Assembly: GCA_964030785.1 (NCBI GenBank)
Contig: OZ034975.1
Location: 42,499,569 to 42,563,568, forward strand
Direction of reading: 5' to 3'
From: Siderastrea siderea
Lineage: Eukaryota; Cnidaria; Anthozoa; Scleractinia; Rhizangiidae
DNA: 64,000 bases
Made by a program: the position numbers and the translations under genes. Below the pieces are notes generated by a model that saw only the letters and a program-made list of their open reading frames with translations, was not told where the DNA came from and did not search any database. Shown here one piece after another: positions 9,841-24,500 of this stretch. Numbering within the stretch: position 1 is the stretch's first letter; every line of letters begins with the position of its first letter.

Positions 9841-11841
9841 AACTTGAACTTTTTGATTGGACAGGAGAGAGATATGTGGAACACTGGAGTACATATACAC
9901 TGCATATCACAACTTTGAACTTCTAACTAAAGGGGCCAAGCTGAATGTAAAATGCTTTCCCTGTAAATTTTCCCAACCCAATATTAAGTACTGCCCCTGG
10001 GCTGAATTCACTATGTAATTGCAACAAAATTTCAGCCCAGGCTGAAGTTCACCATGTAATTGGGCCCTACTTGAAATGATAGGAGGATGGACAAAAGCTA
10101 TGACATGTTTTTGGAGTGTGGACTGCACCACCCTCTGTACCATAACCTCTTGGCAGGAACCTTGTTCGTGTACATAGAGGCTCGTTTTAAATTTTGAACC
10201 AAAAAGTCAAAGTCTGGTGGTAGAATAAAGTCGTCTTTCCAATAATGAATGTTATTTGCTGCTACGGGGTTGTAAGAGGTTATCTGAGCCTGTGGATATA
10301 GGGACTTCTTGCTCCCAAATGCTAGGAGAATTTGTGTGACATGCACACAATACTGCCATTGCCTCTAGCCTAGTGGCTAGAAGAGATAAGAATCACAGTC
10401 AAAGCCTGATTATCCAGTCGACTTTGAATGTACAGACTTTTTGATTAGATTGGAACTCAACCCTGTAAATGACAGTAACACGAAATTGAAATTGCTCAAA
10501 AATACACTACTCTAAAAAATCCAAAACTATTGATAGTGACAGTAAAATGGGCATTAAAATGGAAACACGTTTTAATTCAAAATCTTGTTACACTGTCATT
10601 ATTTTTGTCTTTTCATTACTTAACATTTGTTTGCAAATTGATGTTTAATAAATGAATTTCCTATTATATAACTCAGAAATGCAGTGCAGAAGTTTCTGAC
10701 AAGATTAAATTAATATTTACGCATTCATAAAGTGCTCTGCAATAATATTAAAAATGTTGGCCACATAGCCATTAATTCATGCACAGAGTAGAACTTCTTT
10801 GATTTAAGAAATGTTTTTCACCACAGAAAACAACTTTGAGTGATGATGTACTATAATTATATACATGTAAATATACACACCACTACAAAACAATTATTGT
10901 GTTGTTCCAGAAAATATCCATACTCCCCCCATGGAGGTTGGTTTGAACCCCCCCACCCAACACCCCTCTGGAAATTCCAGTTTAGGCTCATATTTTCCTT
11001 TAAAAATTTTGGCCTTCAAGACACCCTCCTCCTTGGAATTTCCAATGACCCTCTGTGGTGGGAGTATGGATATTCTCTGGAACCACACATTATTTGAAAT
11101 GTTACAACATACATGTATGTGTAACTTATAAACAGAACAAAGTTCTCAAACTGGAAGTAAAAATAATAGATTAATGTCCCTGCTAGATTAACAAAAATGG
11201 CTTTTATAGAATGTTTTCTCTGGTATTAGTTAATCATAAAATGGGAACAGTGTTTGCAAAATTATTTTATGCTGACGACAAAACGATAAAAAGTGTAACT
11301 TTGTGTTTCTGAACAGCAAGGTTTGCTTCAGAAACATGTGTCTCGCATGATTAAGCAGGGGGAAACATTGGCTTCCACAAAAAATATGTCCTTGTTTGGC
11401 CAGGCTCTTAAACTTTGGCAAAGTCGCATACTTCATGTCCACCTTGTCCCTACATGCATCATTCCTATATGTTTGATGTGTCATGAATACATAAACTTGA
11501 GGTGAGTCTAAATTTATACTACTACAGCCGCAGCTGCAAACTTGGATAGAAATTACCAGTTTTCCAAGTTCTCTAAGAGCTCTACTAGCTACATGTACTT
11601 AATAATGACACAACAAGCATTTCACAGTTCTTTGGGATCGACTGTAAAAGTTGTATCTAAAATCAATATTATTATTTATTTCTTCAAATCTATGCTATTT
11701 ATTTCTAATTTTGCTTCTTTTTTGCTTTTTTTAATTTATATGACCATATTATGGCCAAACCTAACTGAATTAATGTATATAATACACAACTTATATAACT
11801 GGAAAGAGCTGTCTGTGTAAAGTAAATTAAGTTTGACTGAT
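9841..11841. other. Convergent intergenic region between MMGT1 and the Na+/H+ exchanger
   Basis: This 2 kb separates two 3' ends. It holds candidate polyadenylation hexamers for MMGT1 (AATAAA near 10646) and, on the other strand, for the exchanger (TTATTTATTT near 11675). It also contains one short TIR element (10899-11088). I see no coding exon; short frames here look like chance. Confidence 0.6.
10899..11088. mobile_element. Short TIR element (~190 bp)
   Basis: TTCCAGAAAATATCC-ATACTCCC at the left mirrors GGGAGTAT-GGATATTCTCTGGAA at the right, giving arms of about 25 bp. It has no internal coding frame. The target duplication is unclear. Confidence 0.6.
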
Positions 11842-13118
11842 TTACACTCTTGCGGAGCCCACAGCACCTAGTCCCAGATCTCCTTCTCTCATGATGTCAC
11901 TCGGCTCACTATTGATCACACTGTCGCTCGGTGGTCTGACCATCACTCCACTGGTGAGCGACAGCTCACCGTTTATGTTGATCAAATCATCGTCACTCTC
12001 TGCTTTCACAGATTCCTCCTACAATAACACAAACAACAACATTTCAGTAGTTTTACCACATCTCAGCTGGTTCTGGCATTCAGCATCTTAATGTTTTAAG
12101 CCCTAACAGTGACAAAAATGAAATTTCTCTTTACATTATGACTACTTGTTCAAACATTCATTCACAAGTGATGAGAATAATGGAAGTGATCACAAGGATA
12201 AGATGTCTTGGTATTTAGACAAATTCTACTGACTGGTTCCATAAGAAATGCTTGTGTAACAGTAAGGAGAATATGCATTTTTATATCAGGGCTTCAAGGT
12301 TTAATGTCATGGGCCATCATTGAGCCAGAGCACACAACATGTGATGCCCTGGCTTAAAGTGTGCGTCAGACCTGGGAAGTGATGGCTCAAATGCATCAAA
12401 GATCAGCCTCAGCGTGAACTAGATTCTACATCACTGTGTTATGACAGCAGTGGAGTTGGTTTTGCACTTAACAGGAGGTATAGTTTTTCTGTTTCTTTTG
12501 TAGTGAACATTTTATCTCTCCTGTTGTGAAAAATGAGCAATATAAGTGTACAATTATTATTTTGAAAAGGCAGACTTTCCAAACCAGGTAGTGATGATAC
12601 ATGTCTATTGCAAATTAAAGTGGGAATCCAATCAGATTGCTGAACATGTCAACAACCTGCAATGAAGTTAATACTCTGGATGTTGCGGGCAGTAAAATCT
12701 GGGAATATTCACTTCTGAGGGTATAGGGACAACAATTCCTAGCTACCAGGCGCTTGTTTGAGAGAGTTACATACTGAGAGAGTTACATTGGCTTCCAGTG
12801 GCTGAACAAATTCATTTTAACATTCTACTTTTAACATTTAAATCGTTAAATGACATGGCGCCTTATTACGTGAACTTTTATCACCATATATTCCCTCCAC
12901 AACGTTGCACTCCTCTAGCAAATCCTCGCTTGCAATACCTAGATGCAATCTTAAGACGTATGGTCAAAGAGCATTTTCATGTATTGTACCAGTGTTATGG
13001 AACTCTCTTCCAGAGGATACGAGGAGCTGCAAGTCCTTGACTACTTTTAAAACAAAGCTGAAGACCTTTCTTTTTAAACATATTTTTTAATTGACACTGC
13101 ATTATACAATTATTACAA

Positions 13119-13156
<38 letters not shown>

Positions 13157-16100
13157 CATTATTATTAATTTGTTTAATTGTAAATATTGCCAATTCTATT
13201 ATTTAATTTTAAATATTGTAAAGCGCTGTTGGATACCCTGTAGAAACAGTGCTATATAAATCATCATTATTATTATTATTGTTTTTGGTGATTTTACATG
13301 TATTGTAATAATAATTAATTATTATCAGTTCTGGAAAACCCTTGGAGAGAAACTGTAATAATGAAGTATTATATTGCAGCGTACAGCATAGTTCTGCAGT
13401 GGACTGTACTGGACAGTACTGTAAAATACTCTTCCTTCTTAACTTTTACCAATTCAGTGGAAGCCAACTTACCTTTGTTTCATGTTCACGTGAAAGACAT
13501 CTTGCAAGAGGACCACACCAATCAGGCAAAGTTTGGGTCAATGGCTGACCATGATTGGTAAAAATAGGTTTCATAAATGTATGATTTGTCAAGGAAGTGC
13601 AATATTAAATCTAATATACACAGTTTCTTCCCATGCTTGCTACCAGTGTACAGATGTCACTATAATTTATGCTGGGGAAAAGAATAAAAAATAATGATTC
13701 TCTTCTGCTTTAAATGAAATAACTGCAACATGATAAGAATAAATCATTATTATTACAACAATTTTCTTATGCAAAAATGAAAATTTTCTCAACGTTCTGA
13801 GGTAGTAAATGGTCCCCAAGGAAACAATTTTTTTCCAATTTGCTTTTACTTCCTATTTTGTTCAGGAACCCTGGTAGAAATCCTATACAGGATCCTACAA
13901 GATTTTCTAGGATCCTATAGGATCCTACATGTATAAGATCCTACAGGATCCTGTAAGTCCACAAAGGATCCTATACCCAGGATCCTAAATGGCAATAATC
14001 CTAACCAAGTTTTATAGGATCCTACTCAGGATCCTGTAAAGTCTTTCAGGATCCTGCTTAAGATTGTCTAGGATCCTGTTCAGAATTTCTACCAGGGAAC
14101 AGTCAGTACCGGAGTATAAATTAATATAACATGAAATCCTGGCTAACTTCAGAATGTACAATTGAACAGGACTCACTGTACATAATATTATAAATAGTAA
14201 GTAAGACAATTATATTTCCTTAGTTTGTGTAACAATCTTATGATTTGTGCCATTAATCCCACTTTTAAAAAGGATATTTGACATCAAAGTCATACCACTT
14301 TCTAAAAATCCACGCCCTTTCATAATGGGTCTGTCTGGATCTTAATGTATCATCTTCCTCCTGTGTAAGACACAGAAAACATCATAATTATGCAAAACAG
14401 TAAAAGCAAAATCAAAACCAAAGTGTTTCAAACTTGTACCAAAATTTTCTTACTGTATGAGGTGAAAAAAGAATCCAACAGAGAGGGAAACACCCGGGGT
14501 GGGGACACTCCCTATACATGGCCATGTGGGGAGGCTCAGCCTAAAAAGGTTGCAGTTTTGCACTTCCAGTATACAAAAGGACAGGGAAACCAAAACTCAT
14601 CAAAATACACCTTAAGCAAGAGTTCAAACTTCAAAAATTTTTGAACATAATTTCAAATTTCAGACAAACGTACACCTGTAAGTCTAAATGTGTAGTCACA
14701 GTCTGAACAAAATGAAGAATCAACACAACATTTTGGATGTTTGATTTGTTCAAATGGTCCTAATAAGGGCTTTTGCACTGAGAATTTGCCACAGTGGCTT
14801 ACGTTCTGACAAAGGGCTATGTAACAGTCAAAAGGTCAGCTATTGAATTTCCTTAAGGTGGCCAATTTAACCTATCAACTCAGTTGATAAACCCAAATTT
14901 TGTGTTTCGGTTCCCTTCCCCACCCATGCAGTACTACACTTTCAGCTACTTTCTTTGGAAACTAATACCTTAATTCACTTTAATTTGAAGTTACTTTTAT
15001 AATTATTTAGTGTGTACTACATACAGCTGTTAGACAAAGTTGTGATCCTCCAAATCATTACAGCTACAAGAAATGTACGGAAACTTCAAGAAAACATCCT
15101 CATTTCATAAACACAAAACCTACAGTGCTGACCGAGACAAAAGTGGATTTCTTGTCTTCTTCTTCTGGATCCACTCCAACCCTGAAACACAAAATACCAA
15201 CTTCAAAATACACGTAACACATTCACATCTCTGCTAGTGAGTGCATTACTTTCAGTTGTAACACCCATTTTAATCATTACTACCTGGTGGTTGCTACTTC
15301 AAAGGAAAATAAAGAATGGAAACAAGTGATGATCCCCTTACACAGACCCAGGTACCAAAATAATGATGACTCCCTGAGCAAGACCCTGGAGTAGCTCAGT
15401 GATATAAATTATAATCCCAGGAGCAGCACCCAGCAACCAAGCCACGACCCTCTGAGCAAGACCTTAAAATTGAGTGATATCCTCCTGAACAAGAACCTGG
15501 AACCAAGAAGTGATCTTCTTATCAAGACCCTGGTTCTTGCTCAGAGGGTCATGCTTGGGGGTAAAGGGTTGGGCATGGAACCAATGATCAGTTTGAAGTC
15601 TTGCATTCAAGATAAAAACAGTATAATTATTATTATATTTTTTTGTTACCTTACCTTATTTTAAAGAAAGAGAGAGCTGTCATGGTAGCACCCCCATTTA
15701 TTACTACTGTTATTAAGACTACAATCAGCACTGATGTCAGCATCATTTGACGAGGAACAGATTCTGTGTTACGCATGGCCAGAGCAAATGCTACAGCACC
15801 TCGCAAGCCTGAAACAACAAACATTAGTATAATTGCTCGGGTGATTATAGAGAAGCGCGCACACTGATTGGTCGAGGATTACGTCATATCTTGCTATAAT
15901 CACCCCACGCAAGGTGATTACAATGCTGAAACACTAATGATGCACCACTTGATGTTTGATGTTTCTGGAGAAAAAAAAAAGAAAATTATTCTCTTAAGGC
16001 TCAATGAATATTGTTGAATAATCCCCTCCACTTTGTTTCAGGCATTATTCCACAACATTCACTTCGCCTTCAGCGAATAATTGTTAAATATTGTGACCAA

Positions 16101-19100
16101 AGATGTTATTATGACAGTAATGAAAGTTAAACAGGATTTTTTTCCTTTTGAAAAAAAGAAAATTAGTTGAAGTGACCTTTACTCGCACTTAAAACTATAA
16201 AAATTATTGTGTGCCAGACATGGTTGACAATGCAGGGACAAAAAACAGGGGATTCATGGTTTACATATGCCATTAGTGAAACAATTATTCAATAGGCAAA
16301 CTTAAAAACAAGAATAAGAATAAATTATTTAAAGGTTCTGCTTTCCTGTTTTAGTCTGTGTTAGTTTGTTTGGCAATTTCTGTGCAGATCACCTACCTGC
16401 AAAGACCATCATGTGCTGAAAGTTGTAGTTAATCTTCTTATGTCGCCCCAAATTGAGTAAAAATGACAATGGATAAATATTACAAAGTCTTCCTAAAGTC
16501 ATGGCCAGCTGAACACAGTTAAGAATCACTAACTGTGAAATATGTACATTGTAAAACAAAGTTTTGGTCAGGGGTTTCATTATTTTGAAGTAGGCGGCTG
16601 GTTTGAGTAGAGTAGCCGACTGTATCAACAAGGTTTGAAAGAAATCTTTCCTTAAGGACAGTGCCTCCTAATACAGGTGTATGTTTGCAAAGGTTCTGAC
16701 TATGGGGAAAAATTAGATCTTAGCAAGGGTTATTGGAATCCAAAAAGAAAAATGTGGGTACCCACGCATTTTTCAGAGATAATTAAGTAGCCATAATTCT
16801 AAAAAAAAGGTGAAAATACAAAGAATGTATGGCAATTTCTTTCCAAATTTAAGCTCAATTATCTCTGAAAAATGCGTGGTTACCCCCAATTTTCTTTTTG
16901 GATTCTGATAGCCCTTGCTAAGATCTGCTTTTTCCACATAATTATAGTCATGAACCGCACAAAAATATTGCTGTATTGGTGGGGAAATTCCTTAAGAAAC
17001 CTGAATATCCCAAGATGCACAGAACGTTTGCGCAGTAACAAAAGGAGGCACCACATCCTTAATTACTTCAATTTAGGGAAAATAGCAGCCAACTTCTTTG
17101 AGCGAGTTTGCAGACACTTTTCGTTGATCGTCGGTGCTCGTTGAAACCACTGTTTGGTCAAATGTAATTAACCTCAAACACTGTTCAATGCACTCGACAT
17201 CCCTCAGAATCATAAAACCCAAATTTCACAAAACCCAAAAGGGTGCCTAAATGCATTTAACTTGCCAAATTCAACAATGTTGAATGGTACTGAATATAAT
17301 GGTAATATACACAATCACACACGTGTACATGAGACACATCAAGGATACAATTGTCCACAAAATAAATCCATAATCCCATTGGTGATGTTGAAATGTAAAG
17401 AGAGACAATCCCATGTATGAAAATATGAAGCTCTCAGCTAGAAAATTTAATAGTGCAAATGTCTGCAAAGAAACAATTGAAATGAATGTTAATTTATTTA
17501 CCTCTTTTGGTAATCAGAAACTGCAAACTACATTTTACACATCATTCTTCACCCATTCAGTGTTCTACAGTGTATGCAGCTATTACATAAAAACAACAGA
17601 CAATTATAACATTACATGGAAAAAGAAGAGAGGAGAGGAAAAAATAACTTCAACACAATTCAAAATGGCAACAACCATCACCTGTTTAGTGTTTTGTTTT
17701 GATTCTGGTGACAAGTTATTGTAGGTATAATGTGCTTGGGATATACCACAGAACAGCACTGCAACAATTCCTGCAAAGAAATGCAACAAGTAAATTATTG
17801 ATGGAAGCGAAATACATGAGAAACCACATGTGAACTGTGGATGAAAGATTTACTATGTGACAGTCACATCACAGTTCTGTATGTAATTTAACCCTTCAAG
17901 CCCTGATACAAAAATACATAATTTATTCTCCGTACTGTTCTTTCTACATTGTACATTTCTTATGGAACAAGTGTAAACTAAGGCGACTTTGTCTAATATC
18001 AAGACATCTTATCCTTGGTGTTCACTTACTTTTTATTCTCATCATTTGAATTTTTGAACAAGTATTGGCAGTGTGAAGAGAAATTTCATTTGACTTCATC
18101 ACTGTGAGGGCTTAAAGGGTTAAACAGTCGTGGATTACCATTCCACTTCCATCTGAGTTCATCATCAAGTCATGCTCTTAACTGTTCTCAATTTTTCTTG
18201 TTCTACATTATATTATTCTGGACAGTCAGAACTTACCAGTGAGGTCGGCAGCTTCAGCCATGAGGAATGTCGTCCATGACAGAAGAAAAAACAAAGCTGT
18301 CTCTAGCAATGGGAAGTCTGAGATTTTTGTTAGTTTTGTCACCTGCACATTACATGGTGTTAAGGGTTATCATGGCAAAATGTAGGAATTAATGGTTATC
18401 CTAGATACAATTCAATAAAGAGTCAGACAATCAGTTTCATCACTGTCAATGTTATTGTTGACATTCCCACATGGGAAAACTAAGTGAATTTTTTTGTTGA
18501 AATATAAACGTTAACAATACATTTGTATTTAAGTTTATATCTCTGACAAGAAAAGATTATTAATAAAGCTTATTTAAGGCCATTAAGAAAAAACCATGAA
18601 AAAAACAACAAAATGTGCTTATTAATTGACAGCCATGATCATGGTGATTTTATGATGTACTTGCTCTTTCATTATGGGCTAATTAACAGACCAACTTATC
18701 CTTTCATTATGCCTAACCCTTTAAGCCCTAACGGCGACAAAATTGAAATTTCTCTTTACATCATCACTACTTGTTCAAACATTCAAGTGATGAGAGTAAA
18801 GAAACAATCACCAAGGATAAGATGTCTTGATATTAAGATTCTCCTTACTAGTTCCATACGAAATGTATGGAGCACAGTAAGGAGAATATGCATTTTTCAT
18901 ATCAAGGCTTAAAGGGTTAATCTGGGATTAGTTTACAGTGCTAAACGTCATACTGTTGCCACTTACACAAAGTTTTTCATTAGTTATTGACAACTATTAA
19001 CCATCTTTTTGACAACTTTAACATGGGTTCCATTTCATCCATTCCAGTTCCAGTTCATTTCATTTCACCAATCACATCCAAATGCTATAAGACGAGGAGT

Positions 19101-21497
19101 CGTCAGCATGAATGGGAATCTTGACAACTCTTCCTCTCACAACTGTTTCATTTCCTTAATTCTCACGACCTGCAGTGTTACAATGCAATTATATGACGAG
19201 GAGAAATCCAATGCTGACCATTGTTGGGGCTTAAAAGTTTACTTGGCCAGTTGACAGGAAAGCCATGAAGAAATTGTCAAAAAGACGTCAAAAAGTTGTC
19301 AAAACTAATCAAGCAGTAACGATACAGTCAGGGATTTTGTTAGAGCAGTGACACGGAACCATTACTGGCCTATTTATTGCTAAGTCCCAGCTATTTTTAC
19401 ATATATAGGTTTAAAAGGATGAGAGCAAGTCTACCATTTTGGTCCCTGTAAATTTTGGTCCCTCCTAGTGAAATACTTAGCAAAAACCCTGTACAGTGCA
19501 CAACACTGTAATTGGGATCTGGAACAGCTGGGCCAAAGCTTTCAGGAGCTCAACAATGTTATTCAAAGGATACAAGCGCAGTGACAAGACCCATCAAAAA
19601 GCCAAGAAAGAAAGATCCTGAGAACACGCCAATGAAAACACCAACAGATTCAAAGAAGCGATCAACTTGAAAACCACTGCCTACGTTGTCAAGAAGATAT
19701 GTCTCTACAGATCTAAGAGAGAAACAGAGAAAATGAACTTATAAATGAGTACTTTTCAGTTAATTACAAAGGAAGCCTCCCTTACAGCAACCATTAATAA
19801 TTTATAATTACCCAAGGTACATGTATGTGTAACAAGACTATGGAATACTTCTACCAAACTAACAGGTTATCCAAAGGCCCAAAAGCACATTTTGAAATTG
19901 TAACGTCTGTTAACAAATCCCGAACAGTGACTTGAGTAAAGTGCAACCTCTATCAGCATATGTTAGCACTAGTGAATTGTTATGGGTGAACAAACCCTTT
20001 CACTTGCAGAGTTAGTTATGGAGACATTTAAGCTGGTTCTAACTTTTGAGTCTGTGGATGAAATCCTATGGTGTGACCATTCAAATGAAAGCTACTGAGC
20101 AATACTTTCCTGTGGTGTTGTTTATTATGCTGTACAAGGTGGTTCTAACTTTTGAGTCTGTGGATGAAATCCTATGGTGTGACCATTCAAATGAAAGCTA
20201 CTGAGCAATACTTTCCTGTGGTGTTGTTTATTATGCTATAAGAGGTGGTTCTAACTTCTGAGTCTGTGGATGAAATCCTATGGTGTGACCATTCAAATGA
20301 AAGCTACTGAGCAGTACTTTCCTGTGGTGTTGTTTATGATGCTGTACGAGGTGGTTCTAACTTTTGAGTCTGTGGATGAAATCCTATGGTGTAACCATTC
20401 AAATGAAACCTCTTCACCAGTAGTTTCACATGGCACTGTTTGTTTTGTAGGATTGAAAGTTTAGGATTTTTCGTGAATTTTTAGTTTGGCCACTACTAGG
20501 AGTGAAAAGTTTGGGAGAAAAACTCCCAATATCAGCTGGAGATAATTATTGTTTTTTTCAGCTGCTCTTGAGGTTTCATTATTCCCAGTGAAAGCATTTT
20601 GAGCATCTTATCTGGTCAAGCACGAATAAAGTTTAATTTTAAAAAAAATTGTCCACCTGAAAAACAGATTGCCCTCCTGCTCAAAATTTTAATGAAATCC
20701 TGGCCTAGGCACACCCTTCTAGTACATTTACATTGCTGTACTGGTAGTAAATAAAAGCTATCTCACATCCAAAAGTAACATTGGTCTTACTAGTGCTTCT
20801 TACCTAAATAGAACAATGGCCACGGCATCATTCATGACACTTTCACCAAACACCAGGGCGTAAAGGTCAACGTCCACATGCAGATCATGAAAAATGGCCA
20901 GCACAGTCACTGCAAGGTAAAGAAGTTGAAGAAGATACAAATAAATTCATTCCCATTCAACTTGTGGCTTGACTTTTTCATTGTACTCAGTTGCAGTAGA
21001 TTTTTTTAACGACAGCAACAGCTGGCTCTCGTGAGATGAACTAACCGTCAGCAACAGATTACGTTTACTTCATCTCACATCTGACAGGTTTTTCCTTGCA
21101 ACAGAGTAACATTCCAAAATACATGTACACCATAATTATACCTCTTTGGCTTACGCTGTTATCCATTTAGGCCCCAAATAACTATGCATGGTGTTAAGCA
21201 TGTAATTTCTCGTTACAATATCGCAACTTGATCACACATACAACTGTACAGGTCAGGGCCGGGGAATAAAGGAGATGATCACCAAAGATGAAAATGACTT
21301 GATGTTTAATTGAATTCTCCCGACTAGTACAATGAGAATATGAATGGAGAACTATACCTGGGTCTGTTGCTGAGATCAAAGCTCCAAACAAAAGACATTC
21401 CAGAAAGTTAAAGTCTTTGTCCACTGTAGCAAACTTGGTGTAAGCATACATTGTGCCCCTGTTGAAACAAAAAAATAAATTAATATTGAATTGCCAT

Positions 21498-21530
<33 letters not shown>

Positions 21531-24500
21531 CGATGACGATAATGGTGATGATGATAATGATGATAAAATGATAATAATACATAACATGCAAACTAAAATT
21601 GAAATTTTCAATAAGTAACCTACCCAAACACCATACAAGACACAGTTGTACCAACAAAAGCATATGTTAGAATTGCACCAATGTTCCTGAAGAAAAATCG
21701 CTGAAAGATTTGAAACAGAATACAGTATAACGTAAGCTTTCAGTTCAAATAAGTTAGCAGATCACCACAAATAACTTTAATATTATCACCTTTTTCATGT
21801 CATATCCAGCATGGAAAATGATTGGAGGCAGAAGCACATAAAAAAATATCTCTGGGTCAAACACAGCCTACAAGTGAAGGAAAATATATCATGAAAATAT
21901 ATTATTTAGTTTTGAGCATAATTGTTTGAAACAGAGTCATTTTCAGTTGTCATAAAAACCTAAATGTAAGCCCTTGGCAAAGGGCCAATTATTTTCATGT
22001 ACATGCACTTTGCAAACGTTTGGGACCTCAAAACATACAAAATTAAACAAAAAGAGTTCACAAATTACACGCATGGATGCCATTTTTAATTCCTAAAAAA
22101 CTTTGTGAAAGTTAGCAAAAACTTCAAAAGCATTGACACCTGCTTTGGACCTTAGCAATTTTTTTTGTCAAAACATACATTTTTAATTACAGTAACATCA
22201 ATCAGAAAGCATTTATTAGCAGTACCGAGGTAGGTAAAAGGAACATTTACACTGTATTCCATTCCATTTTGATTGAGGTGTGTGCTTTTATGTCTCAGAA
22301 AACCAACTTTCACTTAGCCATGCCAATGCACTTCACAAGTACCATATTTTCACAATTAAACGCCCACGGCATTTATTTCAAACTTGGCATGGTGGACCCA
22401 GCGTTTCTTTGAATCAGCAGTTTATTTGGGCCCACCATTTTTTAAGAAAGGGTTATAATTAGTTTTTCTCGGCAGCCGTGTTTCTTGCCCTTGAATCCTA
22501 AGTTTATTATACAACAAATAAACGTCAGAGGGGCTTATTTCCAATTCCCTCTTTTATACCCAGCGTTTATTCGGGGCCCAGCATTTAATCAAGAAAATAC
22601 GGTATTGGACTTGCCAATAGGAATCAGATCTATGAATTTCTGCCCAAGGATCAGATACTCCAACTGCTCAGCTACATGGAAAGGGAGAGTCATGACAAGT
22701 GAGGTAACTCTCTTACCATTTCTTCCAGTTCGCTCTCTTGATCAGTACTGTTAGACTGTCCAGATAAAGTATAGGAATACTGGGTTCCATTGACTGTCTT
22801 AATGTACAGCTTCTTGGCTGCGCTGGTGATGGTGCAGTTTGGTTGAGCAATGGCAACTCGCCTTTCTCCACCAACGTATTTTATGAGCAAACCAATTATC
22901 ATCCCTAACAAAGAACAAAGAATAGTCAGGATGCCCATTAGGGGTTATAGAGATACAGGATATTAGCGGAAAAAATTACAGGGATATGGGACATTGAAAG
23001 AAAAATTATAGGGATAAAGGATATTTGAAAAAGAAATATGGGGATATTCAATGCAAAGTTTAGGGATACGAGGACTGCACCATTAAGGGGATATGGGATA
23101 TTTCAAGAAAAAGTTAAAGGGATTAAAGGGATATGGATGCCAAGACCCCCCCCCCCCAAATGGGGCCTCAGTCAGGAAAGAAAATTCAAGTACCGTAAAA
23201 GCCGAAAACCATGAAAGGAAAATTGAAGTGGTTATTATTGCTTAACTTAAGAGTCTGTCCTAAACATGGTTGCCACCAAAATTCGTTTTTAAAATTCCCT
23301 GACTTTTCCTTGAAAAAAGTTTCCCAAACCAAGTTAATCCTTTAAGCCCCAACAGCGATCAGCATTGATATTCTCCTCATCATATTAGTGCATTGTAATA
23401 TACACAAGTCAGGAGAACTAAGGAAATGATCACAAAAGATGAATTGTCTTGATTATTTAAAGTGGTACTGCGATCAAAAAATCACTTTTATTTTTTCTTA
23501 GGATTTCGAAACTTTGTTTACTAAACACTCCCCAAGCGAAATTTTAAGCCTTAATTTCGACAAGAAGACTGTTTATTTAAACTGCAATTTTCCGATTTAA
23601 TAGTCCGCCATTATTACACCAGAAAGGACAGAATGACATCATTCACTCACGAGCTTTAGAATGTAGTGTGTGTGAAAGTGCCTTATTTAGTATGCAGCAC
23701 GGGAGTTTTGAGCTTTCACACTCTCAAACTCGTGTTTTGCATAATTTGTAAACCGCGTTCACACACTACATTCTACAGCTCTTGAGTGTATGACATCATT
23801 GTATCCTTTCTGGTGTAATAATGGCGGACCATTAAAACAAAAAATTGCAGTTTAAATTAACGGTCTTCTTCTCAAAATTAAGGCTTATAATTTCGCTTGG
23901 GGAGTGTTTAACAAACATAGTTTCGAAATCCGAAGAAAAAATAAAAGTGATTTTTTGATCATAGTACCACTTTAACAAGTTCTCCCAAATAGCACTCGAT
24001 GAAATGTACGGAGACCAATAAGGAAAATTTGTATAATGATGCCACTGCTTAAAGGGTTAAAACAAGTCACAGATAATAATATAATAGCAACATCGGGGGA
24101 TCAATTTAACCAAAACCCTGAAATAACAAATCTGTAGATAATCAACCAAAATCTTCATTATATTGGGGTTACATGGTCAATAAATAAATTAATTTGTCTC
24201 TAATTAAACAGAATTCGTGTAATGTATCTGGATTAAATGATCTAATAGCATTGATTTTTTATTTTTGTCTAGATGCAACTGTATAGCTAAATTTTGTATG
24301 GGTACTGTTTTGCCTTCAACTTCAGTCATGATGACGTTTGTTATTATCAGGGGAGATTTTAGATAGTTTGGGCTTTGGTTTGTGTTCATTATTTCGGGTT
24401 CGCTATATCAGGGTTTTCCTCCATACAATTTGCTGTAGCTTTCGTCACGCTGAAGAACATCGTTCATTATACCAGGGATTTCGTTAAATGGGGGTTCGTT

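Noticed and set aside
20270..20464. Protein coded by the 106-bp repeats ([11 protein letters not shown]... frames at 20270, 30804, 55605, 56298)
   Set aside because: The unit length of 106 is not a multiple of three, so no frame persists across units; the similar peptides only reflect DNA identity.
21376..21663. 95-codon minus-strand frame with a long isoleucine run
   Set aside because: It is a GAT microsatellite read in one frame, joined to real exchanger exons in another context.
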